From an uncultured Alistipes sp. (lineage in GTDB: Bacteria > Bacteroidota > Bacteroidia > Bacteroidales > Rikenellaceae), in assembly GCA_900768045.1 (NCBI GenBank), contig CAAGBL010000019.1, positions 1-23,821 of the forward strand: DNA of 23,821 nt, read 5' to 3'. Below are positions 8,148 through 15,641 of the stretch, piece by piece; position 1 is the stretch's first letter, and each line of letters starts with the position of its first letter. Below the pieces are notes generated by a model. That model was given only the letters and a program-made list of their open reading frames with translations, did not search any database and was not told the DNA's origin. The translations under genes and the position numbers were made by a program.

Positions 8148-8188
8148 TGTAACCGAAAGGCAGAAAAACCTAAATAAACCTAAAAAAT

Positions 8189-9550
8189 ATGAAAAAACTA
8201 CTACTTTCACTCGTTGCAATGTGTGTACTCGTAGCATGTAACAATGAACTGCCAGAGCCACCACAGCCAAAGCCTGAACCAGAGCCACAGCCCGAGAATG
8301 TAATCACAATCGAGGTTGATGAGTCTCGCTTGACATCATACCAAGTAGTCTATAGTATATATCCAGAAGACAAGGATACATATTTCTATTGCGATGTTAT
8401 CTCGAAGGCTCGTTTCGCTACTCTCGACATTAATGAGGTTCGTGACGAGTTTGATACTGCTTTGCGCAACTACGCAGCTATGACAGGGTCGTCATACGAG
8501 GAGGTGTGTGAGCAGATGCTCTTCAAGGGCGACCAGGAGGACTTCCTAAGCAACGCAGGATATCGTGGCGACACAGACTTTGTTATCTATGCCTTCTACT
8601 GGACTGATGGTAGCCTCGTAGCTGAGGATCTATTTACCACAGAGTTTAGAACACCTTCACACGTTGATTCTACTGAGAGCTTGGCAATCGCATTCAGCAA
8701 CGTCGATCCATACGAGATGGCTGTTACGTGCACCCCTACCGAGGGCGTCGAGGAGTACTACTACTACTTCGCAGAGACAACAAAGGTTGAGTCGATGCTC
8801 GCAGAGCTCGAGGATGAGAATGCCTACCTATCGTATCAGGCGATGAACATCGGTATTAAATATAAGGGCGAGCAGACATTGTCGCAGAAAGGCCTTAAGC
8901 CAGAGACATCGTACACTGCCCTTGTGATGGTTATAGACAAGAAGGGCCTTCGTATGCAGACATCAGCAAGCGAGACAACAACAGCCGTACAGCAGAATAC
9001 ACTTGTGGAGTCGGCACTCTTCGAGAGCTTGCTTGGCGAGTGGGCAGGTGTGCAGGCTGTTACCAACGGCTATGAGGAGTCTTTTACATCGGAGTTTACA
9101 GTCAATATCGTAGGTAGCGTCGAGGGTTACGACTATGACTATCGTACAAACAATCAGCTTGTGGCATTGGTTGATGGCTGGTGCAACATCGAATACTACA
9201 GCATTAGCGACCTCGTGGAGTATGAGATTGAAGATGCTGAGCTTAAGTGGGGCCCTAAGTGGGTGCTCGACATTGCTGAGGGCGATGTAGTGACTATCGA
9301 CGGCTATGCACGCCACTCTGTATTTGGCTGGTACTTCTTTGGCAACGGCTTCATGCTCAGTGCTGACTACGCAAACCAGAGTGTAACCGTTGACACAACG
9401 CTCAATGTAGCGGTATCGGAGGACGGCAACACACTAACAATATCATCGCCGGTGGCTAACTGCTACCCATCGCTTGTCTACAACTTCGAGGGCTTCGGCT
9501 GGATGGCATACTACTATGGTGCGTCTGACATCGTTCTTACTCGCAAATAA
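8189..9550 (+). CDS. Lipoprotein with FN3-like modules
   Basis: The 453-aa precursor has a lipobox ending VAC (Cys17) and then a Pro/Glu/Gln-rich tether up to about residue 36. Two beta-rich modules follow (about 37-152 and 155-268). Each has the order strand, Y.Y.....K segment, helical insert with Y and F residues, FKG or YKG turn, then a DTDFVIYAFYW or ETSYTALVMVID strand typical of fibronectin-III-like folds. The last part (about 273-453) begins LLGEWAGV and is a separate beta-rich, aromatic domain resembling lipocalin-like repeats in general pattern only. It is the first gene of three lipoprotein genes transcribed together (39 bp to the next) behind the divergent LuxR-type regulator. I infer an outer-membrane lipoprotein, perhaps surface exposed; no ligand can be predicted. 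Confidence 0.85.
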   Translation: MKKLLLSLVAMCVLVACNNELPEPPQPKPEPEPQPENVITIEVDESRLTSYQVVYSIYPEDKDTYFYCDVISKARFATLDINEVRDEFDTALRNYAAMTGSSYEEVCEQMLFKGDQEDFLSNAGYRGDTDFVIYAFYWTDGSLVAEDLFTTEFRTPSHVDSTESLAIAFSNVDPYEMAVTCTPTEGVEEYYYYFAETTKVESMLAELEDENAYLSYQAMNIGIKYKGEQTLSQKGLKPETSYTALVMVIDKKGLRMQTSASETTTAVQQNTLVESALFESLLGEWAGVQAVTNGYEESFTSEFTVNIVGSVEGYDYDYRTNNQLVALVDGWCNIEYYSISDLVEYEIEDAELKWGPKWVLDIAEGDVVTIDGYARHSVFGWYFFGNGFMLSADYANQSVTVDTTLNVAVSEDGNTLTISSPVANCYPSLVYNFEGFGWMAYYYGASDIVLTRK

Positions 9551-9589
9551 TCGACAACTTAGGAAATTAACCAACTAAAACCACATACT

Positions 9590-11836
9590 ATGAAAAAGCT
9601 TGCATTACTTTGTTTGTCAGCCCTTGGCCTTAGCCTAATGGGTTGTGAGAACACTCCAGTTGAGACTCCAACAGAGGAGCTTCAGCCAACAGTAACCCTT
9701 GAGAAGGGTACTGAGAATGTTAACAGCGTGACATTCACTCTTACCACAACAAATGCTACTGAGGCACGCTACATGGTGCTTGGCGACGAGGAGACAGCTC
9801 CAGCGCTCGAGACAATCATGACTGAGGGTGTTGTTGTTGAACTTGTAGATGGCAAAGCAGACGTTAAGGCTGAGGGCCTTGATGCTGAGACAAGCTACAA
9901 GGTTGTTGCCGCAGCCAAGAACGTTACTAAGGTTGCTGGTTCTAACACATTGTATGTTACCACTACTGCTCAGGCACAGGTAGAGCTTGATGTTGAGCTT
10001 GTTCAGATAGCACACAACGCTATCAACTTCCGCTTCACTGCGGTTAATGCTGATAAGGTTGCCTACCTTGTGCAGAATGCAACTAAGGAGATTCCTGAGG
10101 CATCGGAGGTTCTTCGCAAGGGCGACGAGCTTGATCCTAATTCGAAGGAGTCTGTTGAGGTTACAGACCTCGATCCAGTAAAGGAGTACGTATTGTTGGT
10201 AGCTGCTGAGGGTGCTAATCAGACTACCTTGGTAGATGTAGCATTCACAACTAAAGATGATCCATCAAACGTTATTGAGCACAACTACACACGTGCTCGT
10301 GGCTCTAAGTATAGCTCAACATACTATATTATGTTCTCATACGAGGATGCTAACGAGGCTGACAACTTCGCATATAACGAGAAGACCTTGTGTCTCGACT
10401 TCTACGGCGATCCAGATAAGGACTACCTCCCTGCTGGCACATACGAGGTTAAGGAGTCAACTGAGTGGCCATGCCTAAGCGGCTACCAGTACTCAACATA
10501 CGGCTACGAGAATGGCGTACAGCTTAAGTCTGGTCAGGCTGTTGTGACTATCGACCAGGAGACTAAGGCCTATACATTTGAGTTCGACCTACAGCTTAAG
10601 GACGGTCGCCATCTTGTTGCTCACTACACTGGTGATGTTGACGGCATGCCTGTTGTCGACAAGGTATTCGTAACCACTGACTACACTTCTGCTAAGGCAA
10701 CAACCACAGATAATGGTCTTAACTGGGCATTGACACTTGCTGACGATGCTGGCAACACAGCATATCTCAACCTTGCAAACGCATTCCAGGCACCATACAT
10801 CGTTAATAACACTTACACCATCAGCACATCGGCTGAGGAGTTCAGCGTAAAGGCTTTGGCAGCAGAGCCTGGTCAGTTCGACAACACTACATCTAAGTTC
10901 GTCGTTGCAGGCGAGAATGGCGGCGAGTTTAAGTTCGCTACTGGTACTCTTACCGTAGATATCGACTGGGAGACAAAGATGTATCTCATGTCATTCTATG
11001 GCACACTCGAGAATGGCTACATCATCGAGTCTGAGTATGAGGGTGTTGTTGAGGGTTGCTCGCTCGAGCAGTCTGAGGAGGTTATCGACGTTACGATGAA
11101 TCGCGCATATGCAAGCTCATACGAGTCTGGCGCCAACTGGTACATCACTCTATCTCAGGTGGATGGCGAGTTGACAAACTATATGCTCAAGCTCGATGTA
11201 CATTGCACTCCATCACAGTTCCTTGCCCCTGGCGTTTATGAGCTTGGCGTAGGCACTGGCGAGGGTTACCTCGGCGTAGACGCTACAACACTCACCGTAT
11301 CGGGTCAGAGCCAGTACCACTTCACTGAGGCACGCCTCACCGTTGAGACAAATCTTGCTGACAAGACCTACACTATGGTAGTATCTGGTAAGGTGCAGGA
11401 TGGTCGCACATTCCTTATGTCATACGTGGGCGCAGTGGATGGCATGGAGATCGTTGACGCTGAGGATACTCCTAGCGACTTGACTTGGTCAACATTCTCT
11501 GCAAAAAAGTGGTACTCTGACAACTGGGGGCTCACAATCATGGACTCTACTGAGCAGTACACAATCGCATTCGATATGCGTACTGGCGATTCAAGCGCAG
11601 ACCACATCTCATCAGGCGTATATACTCTTGGCGAGTCATATGTTGACACCGTGTACATCGACAACAACTACAGCTCATTCAATGGTAGCAAGAAGGCATT
11701 CTCGGAGGTTAACCTCAACCTCCAGTACGACGAGTCTGCAAAGACATACAACGTATCATTCAGCGTAGTTCTTACTGATGGTCGCGAGTTCAATGGCACA
11801 TACAATGGTGCTATTGCTGGCAGCCCCGCAGCATAA
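9590..11836 (+). CDS. Lipoprotein with two FN3-like domains and four tandem beta-rich repeats
   Basis: The 748-aa precursor has a lipobox ending LMGC (Cys19). Residues about 33-125 and 128-222 are FN3-like, ending in the typical AETSYKVVAAA and VKEYVLLVAAEG strands and TTT/TTK linkers. From about residue 231 to the C-terminus the protein consists of four diverged copies of a 120-140-aa module (about 231-351, 356-498, 500-628, 631-748). Each copy contains a Y-rich start, a segment like LPAGTYEV, APGVYELG or SSGVYTLG, and ends with a KTYTMVVSG..DGR.F...Y.G.V.G pattern. The function is unknown; the repeats suggest a binding surface. It lies between two other lipoprotein genes with gaps of 39 and 50 bp and likely shares their promoter. 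Its codon use matches its neighbours. Confidence 0.86.
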   Translation: MKKLALLCLSALGLSLMGCENTPVETPTEELQPTVTLEKGTENVNSVTFTLTTTNATEARYMVLGDEETAPALETIMTEGVVVELVDGKADVKAEGLDAETSYKVVAAAKNVTKVAGSNTLYVTTTAQAQVELDVELVQIAHNAINFRFTAVNADKVAYLVQNATKEIPEASEVLRKGDELDPNSKESVEVTDLDPVKEYVLLVAAEGANQTTLVDVAFTTKDDPSNVIEHNYTRARGSKYSSTYYIMFSYEDANEADNFAYNEKTLCLDFYGDPDKDYLPAGTYEVKESTEWPCLSGYQYSTYGYENGVQLKSGQAVVTIDQETKAYTFEFDLQLKDGRHLVAHYTGDVDGMPVVDKVFVTTDYTSAKATTTDNGLNWALTLADDAGNTAYLNLANAFQAPYIVNNTYTISTSAEEFSVKALAAEPGQFDNTTSKFVVAGENGGEFKFATGTLTVDIDWETKMYLMSFYGTLENGYIIESEYEGVVEGCSLEQSEEVIDVTMNRAYASSYESGANWYITLSQVDGELTNYMLKLDVHCTPSQFLAPGVYELGVGTGEGYLGVDATTLTVSGQSQYHFTEARLTVETNLADKTYTMVVSGKVQDGRTFLMSYVGAVDGMEIVDAEDTPSDLTWSTFSAKKWYSDNWGLTIMDSTEQYTIAFDMRTGDSSADHISSGVYTLGESYVDTVYIDNNYSSFNGSKKAFSEVNLNLQYDESAKTYNVSFSVVLTDGREFNGTYNGAIAGSPAA

Positions 11837-11886
11837 GTTATTGGTAGTCACCAAGGACTATTTGTAAAACCAAACACAACAACACA

Positions 11887-13791
11887 ATGAAACACATTTG
11901 GTTAATAATATGTTCAGCTCTAACTCTTACACTCCTCACGGGGTGTAAGGGCGAGGAGCCAAGTCCTGAGCCTCCACAAGAAGATGCCACCTTGGAACTC
12001 GAGACAACTATCGTGGAGGTAACAGCTGAGGGTGGACACTTTGAAGTTGCCTACACGCTCACTAATGCTTCTGTAGGCGCAGAACTCAAGGTAAGCGCAG
12101 AGAAGGATTGGGTGTACAACATCGACACTACGACTGAGGGTATCTTAACCTTCGACGTTGCCGCAAGTTACGATACTAAAGCTCGCAACTGCCGCTTAGA
12201 GCTTATCTACCCAGGCATATATCCTAACCCTACAATCACTGTTAAGCAGGATGTGGGCAAGGAGCACTCTATAAAGCTCGAACTTGTAAATGCTGCGGCT
12301 ACTACCATCACTATGAACGTGATACCTCAGGACAAGGATATGCCTTATGTCTTTATCCTTGGTACTGGTAAGTACTTCGAGGAGAATAATGGCGAGCTCA
12401 TGTACAGCGACGAGGCTTTGTGGGCAAGCGACTTAGAGATTTTTGAGAGCTTTGGCTCAGCCTTCGGTGGCGACGCTTCGTCAGGTGCATCTGCATTCAT
12501 GTACGAGGGCGATCAGATAAGCCATCAGTTTACGGGCGTGACACCTAACACAACTTATGTTGCCTATGCCTACGGTTTCGATAAGGATAGACTTAAGCCA
12601 ACAACTGAGATTGTGCGCCTTAAGATTACCACCACCTCAGTTAGTGACTACATCTTACACTTTGACTTCAACGTTAAGGTAGATGGCCCTAACGTTACTT
12701 TCGACATCAAACCTCAGGGCTACGACGGCTATTACTACTATGGTGTATTCTGGGCTAAGGACGTGGAGGGACTCTCGGACGAGGAGATGCGAGGCCTCTG
12801 CGAGGCCGACTGGGAGAACTACAAGGCCTACCATTCATCATTCTTCGACACCCCTGAGCAGGGCCTACACTTCATCTTCAATGAGCTTGCATTCAAGGGC
12901 GAGCAGCATCTCGAGGTGGAACTCGATGCTAACACCGAGTTTATACTTTGGGCCTTCGGCATGGATGATGAGGCGCTGATGAATACAACCCCTGAGTTCT
13001 ACACATTCACTACGGGCAATGTCAAGGCTTCGGAGAACGAGCTTACGCTCTCTGTGGTGGATATACACCCACGTAAGGCTACCGTGAAGGTAGAAGCTAC
13101 GAACGACGACACATATATCGCTGCGCTTGTTGCTGGCAACCGCTTTGAGAACAATGCCGACGAGGAGATTATGAGCTATATCCTCACTAACTTCAATGTT
13201 CAGTATATCTCTGGCACATCTACCGACACCGCAACGGGCCTTGTGCCATCGACGGAGTATGAACTGTTGGTGTTTGGTGCTCAGGCAGGTGCTCCTACGA
13301 CGGAACTTCACCGTCTTAAGTTTACCACAAGTGAGGTGGCGTATGCCGCTCTCGACTTCTCGCTCACTATCGGCGACTACTATAATGGTAGTGACCTCGC
13401 CAAACTAAGTCCATCTTATGAGGGATTTGAGGATACTGTTGTTGTAAGCGTCACGGCTAACGTTGACGCCAATGCTGTAGCCTTCTACTTCAACGCCATG
13501 CTAAGCGTCGACTACCCATACTACGAGTATGAGCAGATTATCGAGGGCCTTACTGCTGAGGGTGCTGTTGAGGATACCACCTCATACTATGCCTTCGAGT
13601 TCGACGAGTCATACACCTTCTTCGGTGTAGCTGAGGATAGCGACGGTAACTTTACTAAGGTGTGGTCGTCAAAGGAGACTAAGTTTACTGTTGAAGGTTG
13701 CTCGCCTGCAGAGGAGTTTTTTGCTGACGCCACAACAGCTGGAAAACGCACCGCCAAGGGCCCTAAGGCGGCATGTCTAACTCTTGAATAA
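11887..13791 (+). CDS. Lipoprotein with BACON domain and FN3-like modules
   Basis: The 634-aa precursor has a lipobox ending LTGC (Cys20) followed by KGEE, an acidic tether that may favour surface export in Bacteroidetes. Residues about 34-126 form a BACON domain (VTAEGGHFEVAYTL, KDWVYNID, ITVKQDV). Further on, about 127-255, 258-382 and 388-485 are FN3-like modules with the same Y.Y/insert/L....T.Y..YA.G.D pattern as the first lipoprotein of the operon, and a last beta domain extends to about 608. BACON domains are commonly found in Bacteroidetes surface proteins that bind carbohydrate or mucin, but no polysaccharide-utilisation genes are nearby. It is the last gene of the operon and is followed by a terminator. 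Confidence 0.88.
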   Translation: MKHIWLIICSALTLTLLTGCKGEEPSPEPPQEDATLELETTIVEVTAEGGHFEVAYTLTNASVGAELKVSAEKDWVYNIDTTTEGILTFDVAASYDTKARNCRLELIYPGIYPNPTITVKQDVGKEHSIKLELVNAAATTITMNVIPQDKDMPYVFILGTGKYFEENNGELMYSDEALWASDLEIFESFGSAFGGDASSGASAFMYEGDQISHQFTGVTPNTTYVAYAYGFDKDRLKPTTEIVRLKITTTSVSDYILHFDFNVKVDGPNVTFDIKPQGYDGYYYYGVFWAKDVEGLSDEEMRGLCEADWENYKAYHSSFFDTPEQGLHFIFNELAFKGEQHLEVELDANTEFILWAFGMDDEALMNTTPEFYTFTTGNVKASENELTLSVVDIHPRKATVKVEATNDDTYIAALVAGNRFENNADEEIMSYILTNFNVQYISGTSTDTATGLVPSTEYELLVFGAQAGAPTTELHRLKFTTSEVAYAALDFSLTIGDYYNGSDLAKLSPSYEGFEDTVVVSVTANVDANAVAFYFNAMLSVDYPYYEYEQIIEGLTAEGAVEDTTSYYAFEFDESYTFFGVAEDSDGNFTKVWSSKETKFTVEGCSPAEEFFADATTAGKRTAKGPKAACLTLE

Positions 13792-13827
13792 TAACTTTGC
13801 AATAAGTTTTTCGTATTTTAGTGGTTG

Positions 13828-13868
13828 CCCCCATCGAACATAGCTTTCGGTGGGGGTATTTATTTTGT
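13828..13868 (+). terminator. Terminator of the lipoprotein operon
   Basis: CCCCCATCGAA at 13828-13838 pairs with TTCGGTGGGGG at 13846-13856 (one G-T pair) around a 7-nt loop and is followed by a T-rich stretch, TATTTATTTT. It lies 37 bp after the stop codon and marks the end of the moderate-GC part of the window. Confidence 0.85.
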
Positions 13869-14164
13869 GTCTACTATTGTTCGTATGTGCGACTATTTGT
13901 GTAATATTCGTAAAGAAGCCTTGTTGCATAGGGTTGCAGATTCTCTCAGAATAATGCAACACGCTGTGCCAAAGTGTTTTATATAGTGCAAACATAGCAT
14001 CACTATTTCAAACACGCAAGCGTTTTGGCAAAAAGTCGTAACCTTTTTTTGCAGAAGGCAAAAGTTGGTCACACACTTCTCTCTTCGTTTGGGATTGGAA
14101 TTGTCGGGCGAGGAGAATTGCATCGGATTTCACCCGATTTTATCGGATTGCAGAATGCGTTAAT
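13869..14164. other. Gene-free AT-rich stretch
   Basis: No convincing gene is present; the open frames are not protein-like. A hairpin TGTTGCAT (13922-13929) / ATGCAACA (13954-13961) and the small palindrome ACGCAAGCGT are visible. The base composition changes here from the lipoprotein operon to the AT-rich accessory region, so an insertion boundary may lie inside, but I found no flanking direct repeat to prove it. Confidence 0.5.
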
Positions 14165-14194
14165 TTGTAAAGTTTGGAAATATTTGTAACTTTG
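14165..14194 (+). promoter_or_regulatory. Promoter of the GIY-YIG/DUF4268 gene
   Basis: TTG at 14165-14167, a 19-bp spacer and TAACTTTG at 14187-14194 match the consensus closely. Transcription would begin near 14200, which excludes the GTG at 14196 as start codon and supports the ATG at 14217. Confidence 0.68.
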
Positions 14195-14216
14195 TGTGAT
14201 TCAAACTACAAATGCT

Positions 14217-15029
14217 ATGAAAGAAGCTGGCTATGTATATATATTGACCAATCCGAGTTTTAAGGAGGATTGGGTAAAGATTGGCAAGAGTTCTCGCCCT
14301 GTGGATATTCGCTCAAAAGAGTTGGATAACACCGCTGTACCATTGCCATTTGAGATTTATGCAACGCTGAAAACTGTGAAGTATTCGGAGGTTGAAAGGG
14401 CGGTACATCAAACTATTGATAGTTTGACAGATTTGCGCATTCGTCAGAATAGAGAATTTTTCAATATTACACCGAGTGAAGCATTGAATATTCTCAAACG
14501 AATGGCTACAATGTTGGATGACGCTGAAATAACAGAGTATGAGAATAATCAACCAATTGATCCTGATACTAATATAATAAAAAAAGGGGCTAAGTCTGTT
14601 GCTACCATGTCTGATACGGCAAATCTTCAGTATGAATTTTGGTCAGAATTTAACCGTAATGCATATACAAATAGTGCATTTACAAAGTCGTTTTCACTCA
14701 GAAAACCTTATGCTCAACATTGGTATGATTTGAGTATAGGCTCCTCTCAATGTCATATTTGCTTGACTGCAAGCAGACAAAAGAAGCAAATTACGGCAAG
14801 TTTATATATTACAGACGGTGACGAGCTATTTAATAAGCTTCAATCAAATAAGCAAGCATTAGAAAAGTCTATAGGTTCTAAGTTGGAATGGCGTGGTGAG
14901 AAGAAACATAAAAGAATTCTTACCGAAAAGGAGTTTGATGTTGACAATAAAGACGAATGGATAAAAGCGTTTGAATGGTTGTATGATATTAGCGTGAAGA
15001 TATATCAAACTGTAAAGTTGGAAAAATAA
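14217..15029 (+). CDS. GIY-YIG (T5orf172-like) nuclease with DUF4268 domain
   Basis: The 270-aa protein starts MKEAGYVYILTNPSF. Residues about 5-100 form a T5orf172/MUG113-type GIY-YIG domain: YVYILTN and VKIGKS are the two signature halves, followed by RSKELD with the conserved arginine, VERAVHQ with the candidate metal-binding glutamate, and NREFF. Residues about 140-268 match DUF4268 (FWSEF, WYDLSIGSSQCHICLTA, ASLYI.D, KRILTEKEFD, WIKAFEWLYD). The pairing of a GIY-YIG domain with DUF4268 is known in stand-alone proteins of mobile DNA and is often suspected to act in defence or DNA modification-related cleavage; the function is not established. The gene has its own promoter and no partner gene. 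The AT-rich codon use fits transferred DNA. Confidence 0.82.
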   Translation: MKEAGYVYILTNPSFKEDWVKIGKSSRPVDIRSKELDNTAVPLPFEIYATLKTVKYSEVERAVHQTIDSLTDLRIRQNREFFNITPSEALNILKRMATMLDDAEITEYENNQPIDPDTNIIKKGAKSVATMSDTANLQYEFWSEFNRNAYTNSAFTKSFSLRKPYAQHWYDLSIGSSQCHICLTASRQKKQITASLYITDGDELFNKLQSNKQALEKSIGSKLEWRGEKKHKRILTEKEFDVDNKDEWIKAFEWLYDISVKIYQTVKLEK

Positions 15030-15104
15030 ATAGATGAAATTGACAGCTGAACTGATAGTGTGATCGGCTATACTTGTGATTTATTTCGGTTTTATGTGCT
15101 TGGC

Positions 15105-15184
15105 GGGATTGGCTACTCCGCAGACCACGGTCTGCTTCGCTTAACGCCTCTCCCTTGGAGTCCTCGGCATAGAGAGCGCAAGCA
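15105..15184 (+). repeat. 80-bp direct repeat, copy 1
   Basis: This copy differs at only two positions from copy 2 at 15256-15335, 151 bp away. It starts GGGATTGGCTACT and includes the palindrome CAGACCACGGTCTG. At its right end it runs into the palindrome GCAAGCAATGCTTGC. The GC-rich composition contrasts with the AT-rich genes on both sides. Confidence 0.9.
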
Positions 15185-15255
15185 ATGCTTGCATGTGATT
15201 GACTTCGCTAACGCTTGTCTTTTACTGCGTCGGCTCGGCAATAACAATCAAGGGT

Positions 15256-15335
15256 GGGATTGGCTACTACGCAGACCACGGTCTGCTTCGCTTAACGCCT
15301 CTCCCTTGGAGTCCTCGGCATAGTGAGCGCAAGCA
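15256..15335 (+). repeat. 80-bp direct repeat, copy 2
   Basis: This is the second copy of the repeat at 15105-15184, with two mismatches. Its last 15 or so bases form the left arm of the inverted repeat 15319-15333/15424-15438. The two copies suggest a duplication or repeated protein- or recombinase-binding module next to the integrase. Confidence 0.9.
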
Positions 15336-15438
15336 TTGCCATTATGGCAATACAAAACAAAAAGAGAACGATGTTTGAGTAAACTCAACTCGTTCTCTTT
15401 CTCGTTTTGCACCTGCGGTGCTACTTGCGCTCACTATG
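15319..15438. repeat. Cloverleaf-like inverted-repeat cluster
   Basis: CATAGTGAGCGCAAG at 15319-15333 is perfectly complementary in inverse to CTTGCGCTCACTATG at 15424-15438. Within this stem lie three further hairpins: ATTGCCAT/ATGGCAAT (15335-15351), an 11-bp plus 6-bp stem at 15361-15400, and GCACC-TGC-GGTGC (15409-15421). As single-stranded DNA or RNA the whole would fold as a four-armed structure. The role is unknown: a recombination or transfer site, a structured RNA or a stacked terminator are possible. Confidence 0.75.
15361..15400. terminator. Strong hairpin, probable bidirectional terminator
   Basis: AAAGAGAACGA pairs with TCGTTCTCTTT (11 bp) and an inner TTGAGT/ACTCAA stem with a 2-nt loop closes it. 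T-rich sequence follows on both strands (CTCGTTTT on plus; TTTTTGTTTTG on minus). It is the central arm of the cloverleaf-like cluster and is the first terminator candidate downstream of the GIY-YIG/DUF4268 gene. Confidence 0.7.
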
Positions 15439-15574
15439 CGCTCGTGATTCCGGCGGGATTCGATGTATTTTCCATATATTTCCATATAATATCTTCGCTA
15501 TAAGTGTCTTATACTGCATTATAGCTGGGTTTTTCCATATTTTAAGAATGGAATACAGAAGTATTAAGAACAAG

Positions 15575-15598
15575 AAATAGTCAGTAAAATAGTCAGTA
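15575..15598 (+). repeat. Perfect 12-bp tandem repeat before the integrase
   Basis: AAATAGTCAGTA occurs twice without spacing at 15575-15586 and 15587-15598, ending 44 bp before the integrase ATG and 17 bp before its -7 box. Position and shape fit integrase arm-type sites or an operator covering the integrase promoter. Confidence 0.75.
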
Positions 15599-15614
15599 GT
15601 TAACAAATATTTTA

Positions 15615-15622
15615 TATCTTTG
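15615..15622 (+). promoter_or_regulatory. Probable integrase -7 box
   Basis: TATCTTTG matches the -7 consensus 20 bp before the integrase ATG. No TTG occurs at the -33 spacing; that position is covered by the 12-bp tandem repeat. Confidence 0.5.
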
Positions 15623-15641
15623 TTCTATAAAATCTTTAGAT

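Noticed and set aside
13777..14123. Two short minus-strand frames after the lipoprotein operon
   Set aside because: Low-complexity, overlapping the terminator hairpin, no plausible start signals; treated as gene-free.
14196..14216. GTG start for the GIY-YIG/DUF4268 gene
   Set aside because: It overlaps or precedes the expected transcription start of the promoter at 14165-14194; the ATG at 14217 starts just before the domain.
15060..15323. 87-aa plus-strand frame
   Set aside because: It runs through the two 80-bp repeats and inherits a repeated peptide from them; no protein-like features.
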